DNA from: Allomesorhizobium camelthorni
GTDB lineage: Bacteria; Pseudomonadota; Alphaproteobacteria; Rhizobiales; Rhizobiaceae
Reading direction: 5' to 3'
Length of the DNA: 45,325 nucleotides
Assembly (NCBI RefSeq): GCF_011045125.1
Contig: NZ_JAAKZF010000045.1
Coordinates: 1-45,325 of the forward strand
Below, piece after piece: positions 1 through 8,265 of the stretch. A program made the translations under genes and the position numbers. The notes beneath the pieces are model-generated. The model was not told the origin of the DNA. It worked only from the letters and a program-made list of their open reading frames with translations, and did not search any database. The first letter of the stretch is position 1. Each line of letters starts with the position of its first letter.

Positions 1-321
1 GACTACCGTTGGCGCGCCATTCTGGCGCTGCTCATCACCAGCAAACTGTTTTGTCTTCTTGGTGTTCTTCTGGTTTTCGCGCCGAGAGTCCTTTACCCGG
101 ATCTCCCAATTGTGCACCCGCCAGGGGCGATGCATCAGATAGAGGACGCGCTTGCCGACCAGCAACTCGCGGGCCTGTTCATGCTTATAGCCTGTCCGGC
201 CACCTACGTCCTGGCCGGTATCGTCATCGCCGCACGATGGTTCTTCGACCTCGACGCCGACGACACCTCAGATCGCCAAGTGCCTTCACTTGCCGTGCGA
301 GAGGCGCGGCATGTGGGCTAA
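1..321 (+). CDS. ctaG: CtaG-like cytochrome c oxidase assembly protein, C-terminal part
   Basis: The reading frame is open from the first base to a TAA at 319-321, so only the last 106 residues are in the window. Two hydrophobic helices are visible (about residues 7-28 and 57-77), separated by a loop rich in His, Pro and Asp (VHPPGAMHQIEDALADQQLA). Membrane proteins of the caa3_CtaG family end this way, with a PLxDQQxAG-like loop before the last helix. They help assemble the copper centre of haem-copper oxidases. The next gene starts 11 bases before this stop, and oxidase subunits follow, which supports the call. The N-terminal portion lies outside the window, so the family call rests on the tail and its context. 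Confidence 0.7.
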   Translation, partial: DYRWRAILALLITSKLFCLLGVLLVFAPRVLYPDLPIVHPPGAMHQIEDALADQQLAGLFMLIACPATYVLAGIVIAARWFFDLDADDTSDRQVPSLAVREARHVG

Positions 322-1453
322 ACTCGCACTGAACCGGCTGATCGTTTCCCTAGCCGTCCTCCTAACTCTTGTCGCCGCCGCCGGGGCCGCGTTCATATGG
401 TCGGGTTTGTACAATGTAGCCGCGTCGCGCGACCATTTTTCGGTGACGACATGGATTCTGGAAAAGGTTCTCGAACAGTCGGTCGCGACGCAAAGCGCAT
501 TCATCGAAACTCCTCCGCTCGACGATCCCGACTTGGTCCGCCTGGGCGCCGCTCATTATGAGGGAGGATGCGTTCCCTGCCACAGCAGGCCCGGAGAACC
601 CATCAACGTGATCGTCAGCCAGATGCTGCCGTCGCCCCCGCATCTGGCCGACGTCGCTGCTGGGCAACCCCCGGAAGAACTCTATTGGATCGTCAAGCAC
701 GGCCTGAAATACACTGGCATGCCCGCCTGGCCCGCCCCCATCCGCGACGATGAGGTTTGGGCACTCACAGCCTTTCTGATGGAGTTGGCAGGCGGCGAGA
801 TGGACAACTACCGCCAATTGGCGGGCCTCGACCGGGTACCTTCTGGGGCACTCGCGGGGACGGAGCCGACACACCAAACAGAGGCCGTCACCCTGACCCA
901 ATGCATCCGCTGTCATGACGATGCGGCGGTGTCGACCATCAGCACTCTCGTTCCCCAACTCGGCGGGCAGTCGATCGAATACCTTGAGCGGGCTTTGAAA
1001 GAGTACGCCGCCCGCGTGCGGCCGAGCGGGATCATGCAGCCCGTCGCCACTCATCTCGATGACAGAGAAATTGCGAAATTTGCTGACTACTACGCCAGTC
1101 TCGATGTCCAGCCGGGACAGCACGTCATCGACCCAGCGAGGATAGCGCGCGGGCGGGCGCTGGCCACCGAAGGCGATCCAAAAAACGCGATCCCTCGCTG
1201 CCTTGCCTGTCATTCACGCTCTCGTGCAGCGGAGTTTCCCGCGCTTGCCGGCCAGCACGCCGATTATTTGGCCGGTCAATTGCGTGTCTGGCAAAGCGGC
1301 GGGCGTAACCGCACCGCATATGGCCAGATCATGGCTTCGATCGCCCGCCGACTGACCGACGAACAGATGTTGGATGTGGCGGCCTACTTTGCATCACTGC
1401 CACCGGAAGCCTATCGGAATGACGCGGCCTCGGCATCACCGGGTTCAGAGTGA
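311..1453 (+). CDS. membrane-anchored three-haem cytochrome c
   Basis: A 380-residue protein with an N-terminal hydrophobic helix (about residues 8-32) that is either an uncleaved anchor or a signal peptide. Three CXXCH haem c sites follow: CVPCH at residue 87, CIRCH at 198 and CLACH at 297. Each sits in its own class I cytochrome c-like domain of about 100 residues, the last ending in a PxxAGQH...YLxxQL pattern typical of c4/c553 domains. ATG 311 is preferred because it follows a GAGAGG stretch and overlaps the upstream stop by only 11 bases; an in-frame GTG at 290 would enter the upstream gene more deeply. Subunit II begins at its stop codon. The role inferred is periplasmic electron transfer to the caa3 oxidase encoded next; a quinol-dehydrogenase partner was not seen. 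Confidence 0.85.
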   Translation: MWAKLALNRLIVSLAVLLTLVAAAGAAFIWSGLYNVAASRDHFSVTTWILEKVLEQSVATQSAFIETPPLDDPDLVRLGAAHYEGGCVPCHSRPGEPINVIVSQMLPSPPHLADVAAGQPPEELYWIVKHGLKYTGMPAWPAPIRDDEVWALTAFLMELAGGEMDNYRQLAGLDRVPSGALAGTEPTHQTEAVTLTQCIRCHDDAAVSTISTLVPQLGGQSIEYLERALKEYAARVRPSGIMQPVATHLDDREIAKFADYYASLDVQPGQHVIDPARIARGRALATEGDPKNAIPRCLACHSRSRAAEFPALAGQHADYLAGQLRVWQSGGRNRTAYGQIMASIARRLTDEQMLDVAAYFASLPPEAYRNDAASASPGSE

Positions 1454-2445
1454 TGTGGAACCGATCTCTCCAGATTTTCGCCACGCTGCCCATTCTGTTG
1501 ATCGCCGCCGGCTGCGTGGACGTGCAGTCGGCTCTGAACCCCGCCGGAGGAGAGGCCGAGCGCATCCACACGCTCTCCTGGATTCTCATCATCTTCTGTT
1601 CGGTTGTTTTTCTCGGTGTCGCCATAGCCACCATGATCGCGCTGTTCGGAAGCCATCGATGGCGACAGCGATTGGCTGGAGAGCGACTTGTCATCGGCGC
1701 GGGGCTTATCTTTCCCGCGGCAGCGCTTTCCGCTCTGCTTGGCTACAGCGTCATGATTATGGGTATGGCAGGTTCTGCCGAGGGGCAGGACGGCCTTCGC
1801 ATATCGGTGGTCGGCGAGCGCTGGTGGTGGCGCGTCATCTATACCGCTCGCGACGGCCGCCGCATCGAGAGCGCCAACGAGTTGCGCGTGCCCATCGACC
1901 AGCCCGTCCATGTCGAGCTGACGTCCGCGGATGTGATCCACAGTTTCTGGGTGCCGAAGCTGGCAGGCAAGCTCGATATGATACCAGGCCGCACGAATAC
2001 ACTGACGCTCAACGTTCGCGGGCCGGGCATCAGCCGAGGACAGTGTGCTGAATATTGCGGCGGCGCCCACGCACTGATGTCATTCTTCGTTATCGCCATG
2101 CCGCCCGCCGATTTCGAGGCGTGGCTGGTGCGCGAAAGCCAACCGGCAGCGGTTCCCGCCGACGAAGCAGAAATTCAAGGCCACGCGCTGTTCGTGCGGA
2201 GCGGCTGCGGTGCATGCCATACTGTGCGCGGCACTAACGCTAGTGGCACGATCGCACCCGACCTCACTCATGTCGGAAACCGGCATTCACTGGCTGCGGC
2301 GACACTTCCCAACAACGCCGAGGCCTTTGCCCGCTGGATAAGCGACAATCAGCACATCAAACCCGAAAATATGATGCCGCCCTATGAGATCTACACCGAG
2401 CGGGAGCTTGCCCAACTGTCCGCTTATCTCGAAAGCCTGAGGTGA
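1453..2445 (+). CDS. coxB: cytochrome c oxidase subunit II with C-terminal cytochrome c domain (caa3 type)
   Basis: A 330-residue protein. It starts with a lipoprotein-like signal (lipobox around IAAGC), then two membrane helices and a cupredoxin domain. The binuclear CuA site is complete: a His in DVIHSFWVP and the block CAEYCGGAHALM supply the two Cys, Glu, His and Met ligands. The aromatic patch WWWRVIY is the usual electron entry point. A fused cytochrome c domain follows, with CGACH and a probable Met ligand in NMMPPYE. The window shows TGATG at the junction with the previous gene: ATG 1453 overlaps its stop by one base, and a GTG at 1450 is also possible. It receives electrons from cytochrome c and passes them to subunit I in the inner membrane. 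Confidence 0.95.
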   Translation: MWNRSLQIFATLPILLIAAGCVDVQSALNPAGGEAERIHTLSWILIIFCSVVFLGVAIATMIALFGSHRWRQRLAGERLVIGAGLIFPAAALSALLGYSVMIMGMAGSAEGQDGLRISVVGERWWWRVIYTARDGRRIESANELRVPIDQPVHVELTSADVIHSFWVPKLAGKLDMIPGRTNTLTLNVRGPGISRGQCAEYCGGAHALMSFFVIAMPPADFEAWLVRESQPAAVPADEAEIQGHALFVRSGCGACHTVRGTNASGTIAPDLTHVGNRHSLAAATLPNNAEAFARWISDNQHIKPENMMPPYEIYTERELAQLSAYLESLR

Positions 2446-2450
2446 CCATC

Positions 2451-4982
2451 ATGGTCGATTTCACCGCGATCAATCCGACACCGCGGCCGCCGGGCGAACT
2501 GGAGGAACTGAAGCGCGTCTGGGCGACACCCAAGGGCTGGCGGATCGTCACCGCCGTCAACAACACGGTCATCGGGCTGTTCTATATCGGCGTGGCGTTC
2601 CTGTTCTTCCTCATGGCAGGCGTTCTGGCGCTGCTGATGCGGACGCAACTCGCTGTCGGCGACAACAACTTCATCGGCCAGGAACTCTACAACCAGATGT
2701 TCACGGTCCACGGAACGACGATGATGTTCCTCTTCGCCGTGCCTGCGGTCGAAGCGCTTGGCGTGATGCTGCTGCCGCAGATGCTGGCCGCGCGCGACCT
2801 TCCTTTCCCGCGCCTCAGCGCCTTCGCCATTTGGGCCTATGTTGTTGGCGGGCTCGTATTCTTTTCGACTATCTTTTACGACCTCGCCCCCGCGGGCGGC
2901 TGGTTCATGTATCCGCCGCTCACGCTCAAGGAATACTCTCCGGGCGACAACGCCGATTTCTGGCTGCTGGGCATCGGCTTCATCGAGATTTCGGCTATCG
3001 CGGGTGCAGTCGAGATAGTGGTGGGGACGTTGCGGACGCGCCCACCCGGCATGTCGCTCGCCAAGATGCCGATTTTTGCTTGGTCGATGCTGATCTTCGC
3101 CTCGATGATCATGTTCGCCTTTCCGGCCGTGATACTGGCAACCATGATGCTGGAGATCGAACGATCCTTCGGTTGGCCGTTCTTTACGGCCGAGTTCGGC
3201 GGCGACTCGCTTCTTTGGCAGCACCTTTTCTGGTTCTTTGGACATCCGGAGGTCTACATCATCTTCCTGCCCGCAGCCGGGCTGGTTTCAATGATGGTGC
3301 CGACCATGGCGCAGACGCCGTTGATCGGCTACCGCCTCATCGTCGTGGCCCTGATCGCAACCGGCTTCTTCAGCTTCGGCCTGTGGGTCCACCACATGTT
3401 CACCACCGGCATCCCTGCGCTCAGCCTCGCCTTCTTTTCGGCAGCAAGCATGGCGGTGGCCCTTCCCTCAAGCATCCAGGTCTTCGCCTGGATCGCCACC
3501 ATCGCCGCCGGACGCGAGCGATTCCGCATCACCACACCGTCGCTGTTCATACTGGGCTTCTTGTTCATCTTTACCATAGGCGGACTGACCGGCGTCATGG
3601 TCGCCATGGTGCCGTTCGATTTCCAGGTGCACGACACCTATTTCGTGGTCGCCCATTTTCATTACGTGCTCGTGGGCGGCATGGTTTTTCCGCTGTTCGC
3701 CACCTTTTACTATTGGACGCCGATGGTGAGCAAAAACATGCTGTCGGAACGCCTCGGCCGCTGGGTGTTCTGGCTGATGTTTCTCGGCTTCAACATAGCG
3801 TTCTTCCCGATGCATCTCACCGGCCTACTCGGCATGCCCCGGCGAGTCTGGACGTATCCGTCGGAACTCGGTTGGGACACACTCAACATGATCTCGACCG
3901 TCGGCGCCTACATGCTGGGAGCCGGTGTGTTCCTCTTCGTCTTCGACCTTCTCTTGCGCTTCCGCCCCGGTGGAAGCGGCCCTGAAAACCCGTGGCGGGC
4001 TGGAACGCTGGAATGGCTGCCGAACGACGTATATTCGACGCGCAGCATTCCGCTTGTCACCAGCCGAGAACCCATCTGGGACCAGCCGGACCTCGCAGAA
4101 GACGTTAGGGAGGGCCGCTATTTCCTGCCGAACGCCCCGACTGGTGGCCGCGAGACGATCGTGACGTCGCCCATCGACGCCCGTCCGCAATATATAATCC
4201 AGATGCCGGGACCAGGATGGCCCCCGCTGCTGGCGGCGATCTTCACCGCTGCGTTCTTCCTGCTTCTGACGATCAAGCTGGTCATCGTTGCGGCGGTCTG
4301 CGGCGTCATCGCGGTTGCCTTCTGCCTCATCTGGACCTGGAGTCTCGACGTCGGTCCGGCGAAAGGTTCGATCGACATCGGCGGCGGCATAAGCCTGCCC
4401 ACATATGTGACCGGACCGACGTCGCACTCCTGGTGGGCGATGGTTGTTCTCATGTTCGTAGCGGCCTCGCTCTATCTCGCTTACGTCTTTTCCTACCTCT
4501 TCCTCTGGACGGTATCGCCAGAGGTCTGGTCGCCGGCCGGCTCGCCCGCGCTTCCGGCACTGAGTTGGCCCGCCGCTTCCACATTCCTGCTGCTCGCCGG
4601 CGCGACGTTCGTCGTTGCCGCCGGGCGTCTGCTGCCGCCCGCAGGGAAATTCGGCGTGGCGGTTCCTCTAGCTATCTTTCTTGCCTTGGCATGCCTGGCG
4701 GGATCGCTTGCGATCGAGATTGCGGGGCACTGGCGCACCGGACTGTCGCCGTCTGCAAACGCATACGGCGCCATGGTCTATCTCGGGGTCTTCCTGTTCG
4801 GCCAGTTGGCGTTCGCGCTTGTCATCATAGGGCTCTTCACCATCGCGCGGCATGCGGCAGGCAAGCTCGATCGCGAACGGCGCGTCACCTTCGACAATCT
4901 CGCGCTGCTCTATCATTACACAGTGGTCCAATCGCTGTTGGGGTTGGCGCTCATTCATGGCTTTCCGAGGCTTGTCGGCTGA
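2451..4982 (+). CDS. coxA: cytochrome c oxidase, fused subunits I and III
   Basis: An 843-residue membrane protein: subunit I at about residues 20-560, then a short soluble linker and a subunit III-like helical region at about 595-843. The haem-copper ligands are all present: H87 (haem a), GHPEVY with H265 and Y269 (CuB and the cross-linked Tyr), HH at 314-315 (CuB), and H402 and H404 in HDTYFVVAHFHY. E267 marks an A1-type enzyme. D116 at the D-channel entrance is kept, but the position of the conserved Asn seven residues later is Ser123. The usual K-channel motif PTGIKxFSW reads PSSIQVFAW, so the lysine is Gln343. ATG 2451 follows AGGTGA closely; GTG 2442 would overlap the previous gene. The enzyme reduces O2 to water in the inner membrane. 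Confidence 0.95.
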   Translation: MVDFTAINPTPRPPGELEELKRVWATPKGWRIVTAVNNTVIGLFYIGVAFLFFLMAGVLALLMRTQLAVGDNNFIGQELYNQMFTVHGTTMMFLFAVPAVEALGVMLLPQMLAARDLPFPRLSAFAIWAYVVGGLVFFSTIFYDLAPAGGWFMYPPLTLKEYSPGDNADFWLLGIGFIEISAIAGAVEIVVGTLRTRPPGMSLAKMPIFAWSMLIFASMIMFAFPAVILATMMLEIERSFGWPFFTAEFGGDSLLWQHLFWFFGHPEVYIIFLPAAGLVSMMVPTMAQTPLIGYRLIVVALIATGFFSFGLWVHHMFTTGIPALSLAFFSAASMAVALPSSIQVFAWIATIAAGRERFRITTPSLFILGFLFIFTIGGLTGVMVAMVPFDFQVHDTYFVVAHFHYVLVGGMVFPLFATFYYWTPMVSKNMLSERLGRWVFWLMFLGFNIAFFPMHLTGLLGMPRRVWTYPSELGWDTLNMISTVGAYMLGAGVFLFVFDLLLRFRPGGSGPENPWRAGTLEWLPNDVYSTRSIPLVTSREPIWDQPDLAEDVREGRYFLPNAPTGGRETIVTSPIDARPQYIIQMPGPGWPPLLAAIFTAAFFLLLTIKLVIVAAVCGVIAVAFCLIWTWSLDVGPAKGSIDIGGGISLPTYVTGPTSHSWWAMVVLMFVAASLYLAYVFSYLFLWTVSPEVWSPAGSPALPALSWPAASTFLLLAGATFVVAAGRLLPPAGKFGVAVPLAIFLALACLAGSLAIEIAGHWRTGLSPSANAYGAMVYLGVFLFGQLAFALVIIGLFTIARHAAGKLDRERRVTFDNLALLYHYTVVQSLLGLALIHGFPRLVG

Positions 4983-4998
4983 AACCGAGGGAAGTGAA

Positions 4999-5385
4999 AT
5001 GAAAGCAGGAAATGATGCAGGTCCTCTCGCCGGGGGGATTTTTTATCTGTTGATTGGTCCGGTTATCTGGGCCGCTCATCTTTTGCTCGTCTACGGCCCG
5101 CAGTCGGCGCTCTGCGCTTTTCGTGCGGACGGTATGATCGTAGTCGCTCCGTTTGTCATAACGGCGTTGGTCGGCGTGTTGACAGTGACATCGATGGCGA
5201 CGCTGGCGCTGGTTTTTTGGCGACCGCGCCAAGTCGCGCGATTGCTACGCTTCGACGCGGCTGAAGAAACCGATCGACGCTTCTCGATCTCAGCTATGCG
5301 CCTGCTGACGGCTCTATCGTTCGCCGGCGTCACCTGGGCGGGTGCCGTGGTGCTGTTCCTCGATCCCTGCGCTCAACTTCGCTAG
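4999..5385 (+). CDS. small four-helix membrane protein at the end of the oxidase operon
   Basis: A 128-residue protein that is not recognised. It begins 16 bases after the oxidase stop, with GAGGGAA placed well for ATG 4999. Hydrophobic segments are seen at about residues 12-32, 46-68 and 97-118. A conserved-looking stretch GPVIWAAHLL lies in the first helix, and a C-terminal cysteine sits near the end (DPCAQLR). Position and spacing place it in the caa3 operon. It may be a small accessory or assembly subunit, since such genes commonly end caa3 operons in rhizobia, but the sequence has no cofactor motif. The function is inferred from context only. Confidence 0.7.
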   Translation: MKAGNDAGPLAGGIFYLLIGPVIWAAHLLLVYGPQSALCAFRADGMIVVAPFVITALVGVLTVTSMATLALVFWRPRQVARLLRFDAAEETDRRFSISAMRLLTALSFAGVTWAGAVVLFLDPCAQLR

Positions 5386-5495
5386 TCCAAGCCGCGTAGC
5401 GTAGTTGAGCTATGGCCCTGGAAAGGCTGACGTTAGCCGGATCTCACGCCGTAGCCTTAAATGACCTTACCGGGAGCAATGCGGCCGCTCTGAAA

Positions 5496-6428
5496 CTACC
5501 CTTTCTTTCGAAGCATCGCCTCGACTTCGGCAAGCGTGGGCATGGAGGGCGCCGTGCCGGGTTTCGTTACCGAAATGCCGGCGACGGCGCAGGCAAAGCG
5601 CACGGCTTCCGGAGGAGAGGCTCCTAGCGACAAGGCAGCGGCCAGGCCGCCATTGAACGCGTCGCCGGCGCCCGTCGTCTCGACGACAGGTCCGGCCGGG
5701 AAGGCAGGGATGTGTTCGGACTGCCCGGCCGAATGCAGCAGTGCGCCGTTCTCGCCGAGCGTGACAACGACCGTGCCGACGCCCATGGCGAGCAGCCTGT
5801 CGGCAGCGCGGCGCGCGTCCTCGACCGTCTCGACCTTTACTCCGGTCAGTTCTTCGGTCTCGGTCTCGTTCGGGGTGAGGTAGTCGGCGAGGCCGAAAAT
5901 CCGTTCCGGCAGCCTTGCCGCGGGTGCGGGATTGAGGATCGTCGTTGCGCCCGCCGCGCGGGCGATCTCGAGCGCATGCGTGGCGGCCTCGATCGGCTGC
6001 TCCAGCTGCGTGACGAAGACGCCGGACGAGCGAATCAGATCCGCATTGGCGTCGATGTCGGCGATTGAGATCAGCGAGGCGGCGCCTGGGCAGACGATAA
6101 TTGCATTATTGCCCGTCGTCTCCTCGACGAAAATGTAGGCTGCTCCGGTGTAGCTTTCGGGCGTTTCGATTACGGCAGCTTTGACGTCCGCCTCTTTCCA
6201 GGTCGCCCTCGCCATGTCGGCGAAGGGGTCGCGGCCGAGCCGCGTGATGAAGGTGACGTCCGCGCCAAGCCTTCCGGCGGCCACCGCCTGGTTCGAGCCC
6301 TTGCCGCCCGGCCCGAGCTTGAAATCCGAGCCGAGAATGGTCTCTCCCATGCGCGGCGCCCGCGCCGCCCGGTAGGCCGTGTCGGCGACGAAGACGCCGA
6401 GGATGACGACCGGCTTCTGCGTGGCCAT
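5496..6428 (-). CDS. rbsK: ribokinase (PfkB family)
   Basis: A 310-residue PfkB-family sugar kinase. The N-terminal GPGGKGSNQAVAAGRLG is the ribokinase sugar-binding motif. The C-terminal TTGAGDAFNGG carries the anion hole and the catalytic Asp, and NPAPAARLP and PNETETEEL match the usual core. It phosphorylates ribose (or a related pentose) with ATP in the cytoplasm. ATG 6428 gives a start six bases after the fucU stop; a longer frame exists but would run into fucU. It is the last gene of the leftward ATPase-fucU-rbsK operon, so its sugar most likely arrives through the adjacent ABC importer. Confidence 0.93.
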   Translation of the reverse strand: MATQKPVVILGVFVADTAYRAARAPRMGETILGSDFKLGPGGKGSNQAVAAGRLGADVTFITRLGRDPFADMARATWKEADVKAAVIETPESYTGAAYIFVEETTGNNAIIVCPGAASLISIADIDANADLIRSSGVFVTQLEQPIEAATHALEIARAAGATTILNPAPAARLPERIFGLADYLTPNETETEELTGVKVETVEDARRAADRLLAMGVGTVVVTLGENGALLHSAGQSEHIPAFPAGPVVETTGAGDAFNGGLAAALSLGASPPEAVRFACAVAGISVTKPGTAPSMPTLAEVEAMLRKKG

Positions 6429-6433
6429 CGGAC

Positions 6434-6889
6434 TTACCCGGCGTCCGGCGGAATGACGCCTTTGCGGAAGGCGAAGCAGCCGTAGAAACGCCGCTCGCCC
6501 GTCTGGATGACGCAATAGGCCTGCTTGGCGCGCTCATAGAATGCATAGCGCTCGATCGAGATCATCGGCCAGGATTTGCCCTCGGCCTCGTCGATCGCCT
6601 TCTGGACCTCCCTCTGAACGGGCGGGATCTCGTCCGGCTTGCCGACGATCTCCATCCGCGCCGCGGCGTCCTCGACAAAGCTGTCGAGCGGATAGACCGA
6701 AAGGATCGCGGCTGCGGCCTGCGCCGCGGTTGTGTTGTCGATCCTGAGCAGCTTGCCGAGCCTCGTTTGCCGGGCGACTGAATCGGACGGGAAGTTGGTA
6801 TCGGCGATGATCAGGTCGTCGCCATGTCCCATGGCGCGCAGGGCCTGCAGCACGTCGGCGTTGAGGAGCGGATGGATACCCTTCAGCAT
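6434..6889 (-). CDS. fucU: RbsD/FucU-family sugar mutarotase
   Basis: A 151-residue protein that begins MLKGIHPLLNADVLQALRAM, continues with GHGDDLIIADTNFP and contains the block RYAFYERAKQAYCVIQTGE. These fit FucU (L-fucose mutarotase) better than RbsD. The active-site His is in GHGD. The enzyme interconverts alpha and beta anomers of the imported sugar so that the kinase can use it. GGAGGG lies about eight bases before ATG 6889. It sits between the ABC ATPase (48 bases upstream) and ribokinase (five bases downstream), all leftward. The true sugar (fucose, ribose or another) cannot be read from the sequence. Confidence 0.9.
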   Translation of the reverse strand: MLKGIHPLLNADVLQALRAMGHGDDLIIADTNFPSDSVARQTRLGKLLRIDNTTAAQAAAAILSVYPLDSFVEDAAARMEIVGKPDEIPPVQREVQKAIDEAEGKSWPMISIERYAFYERAKQAYCVIQTGERRFYGCFAFRKGVIPPDAG

Positions 6890-6937
6890 TCAGCTAGACC
6901 CTCCGAGGTCATGATGGTTTGGCGGCGGCCGCCGCAT

Positions 6938-7987
6938 TCAGATTCGCCGCCCGCTCTGCGGGTCGAACAGGTGCACCAGATCCTTGCGCGGCTTGAGGTG
7001 AAGCGTATCGCCCGGCTTGAAGTCGTGACGTTCCCGAAACAGCGCGACGATCTCGCTTTCGCCGAAGCGAAGGACGACCGTGGTTTCGGAGCCGGTCGGC
7101 TCGACCACCGAGATTCGCGCCGGCAGGCCGTCATCGGCAATTTCGAAATGCTCCGGCCGGACGCCGTAGAGGACCTCCTGGCCTTCGGAAACCGCGCGGC
7201 TGCCCGAAAAAGGCAAGCTCGCGCCGTCGACGATCACGTTCCCGCCCTCAACCTTGCCCTTCAGCATGTTCATCGATGGCGAGCCGATGAAACCCGCCAC
7301 GAACACGTTGGCCGGCCGGTCGAAGAGTTCGAGCGGCGCGCCCATCTGCTCGATCCGCCCGGCCTGCATGACGACGATCTTGTCGGCCATCGTCATCGCC
7401 TCGATCTGGTCGTGGGTGACGTAGATCGTCGTCGTCTTCAGGCGCTGGTGCAGTTCCTTGATCTCTGCGCGCATCTGCACGCGAAGCTTGGCGTCGAGAT
7501 TGGACAGCGGTTCGTCGAACAGGAAAACCTTCGGGTCGCGCACGATGGCGCGGCCCATCGCGACGCGCTGGCGCTGGCCGCCGGACAACTGGCGGGGGTA
7601 GCGGTCGAGATAGGGGCCGAGGTCGAGGATCTCCGCGGCCCTGCGGACGCGCTCGGCGATGACAGCCGGATCGGCGCCGCGCAGTTTCAGCGCGAAGGCC
7701 ATATTCTGCGCCACCGTCTTGTGCGGATAAAGTGCGTAGTTCTGGAACACCATTGCGATGTCGCGCTTGGCCGGCGGCAGATGGTTCACCATGCGGTCGC
7801 CGATGACGATCGCTCCGCCGGTCACGGCCTCCAGGCCGGCGACCATCCTGAGCAGGGTTGACTTGCCGCAGCCGGACGGGCCGACCAGTACGACAAACTC
7901 GCCATCCGCTATGTCGACGCTCACGCCGTGCAGGATTTGCACCGCCCCGAACGCCTTCGATACATCGCGGATTGCAACTTGTGCCAT
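6938..7987 (-). CDS. ugpC: ABC sugar importer ATPase, UgpC/MalK type
   Basis: A 349-residue ATPase of the CUT1 carbohydrate class. Walker [10 protein letters not shown] is at residues 36-44, the Q-loop is in [11 protein letters not shown], the signature is LSGGQRQR, Walker B is DEPLSNLD and the H-loop is VTHDQ. After about residue 235 a TOBE/MalK-type regulatory domain follows ([10 protein letters not shown]). It would energise the two permeases at 10029-12046, which lack an ATPase of their own, although it is transcribed away from them. It is the first gene of the leftward operon with fucU and rbsK. The start ATG 7987 follows a GGGGGGA run. The symbol reflects family likeness, not a glycerol-phosphate substrate. 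Confidence 0.92.
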   Translation of the reverse strand: MAQVAIRDVSKAFGAVQILHGVSVDIADGEFVVLVGPSGCGKSTLLRMVAGLEAVTGGAIVIGDRMVNHLPPAKRDIAMVFQNYALYPHKTVAQNMAFALKLRGADPAVIAERVRRAAEILDLGPYLDRYPRQLSGGQRQRVAMGRAIVRDPKVFLFDEPLSNLDAKLRVQMRAEIKELHQRLKTTTIYVTHDQIEAMTMADKIVVMQAGRIEQMGAPLELFDRPANVFVAGFIGSPSMNMLKGKVEGGNVIVDGASLPFSGSRAVSEGQEVLYGVRPEHFEIADDGLPARISVVEPTGSETTVVLRFGESEIVALFRERHDFKPGDTLHLKPRKDLVHLFDPQSGRRI

Positions 7988-8265
7988 CTTCCCCCCAGCG
8001 TCTCTTTGGCCAGAAGCTAGTCAACAGGACCGGTCAAGTCCACAGCACAAATCGCGGCAGGACCAATTCGCCTGTCGCGTTGACTCCGGTCCGACTTCAT
8101 CCATAGTGTCAGCCGCTTTCTAACGTCTTGGTATTCTCGACCGCCGACGGAAACGGCACGTAATTCAATCGATTGGCCGGTTTTCGACCGGGTGGAACGG
8201 ACGGATCGGTGTCGGGGAATCAATTCGCTGCATTGCCCTAATCATGTTCTGGGAGGAACGACGAC
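7988..8265. promoter_or_regulatory. divergent promoter region of the first sugar-uptake locus
   Basis: 278 bases separate the leftward ATPase-fucU-rbsK genes from the rightward binding protein and permeases, so both promoters should lie here. A rightward candidate is TTGACT at 8080-8085 with CATAGT 16 bases later at 8102-8107. Short GGACCGGTC-like and CCGGTTTTCGACCGG-like inverted repeats occur at both ends and could be operator sites. No regulator gene is adjacent. The promoter call is by eye. Confidence 0.4.
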
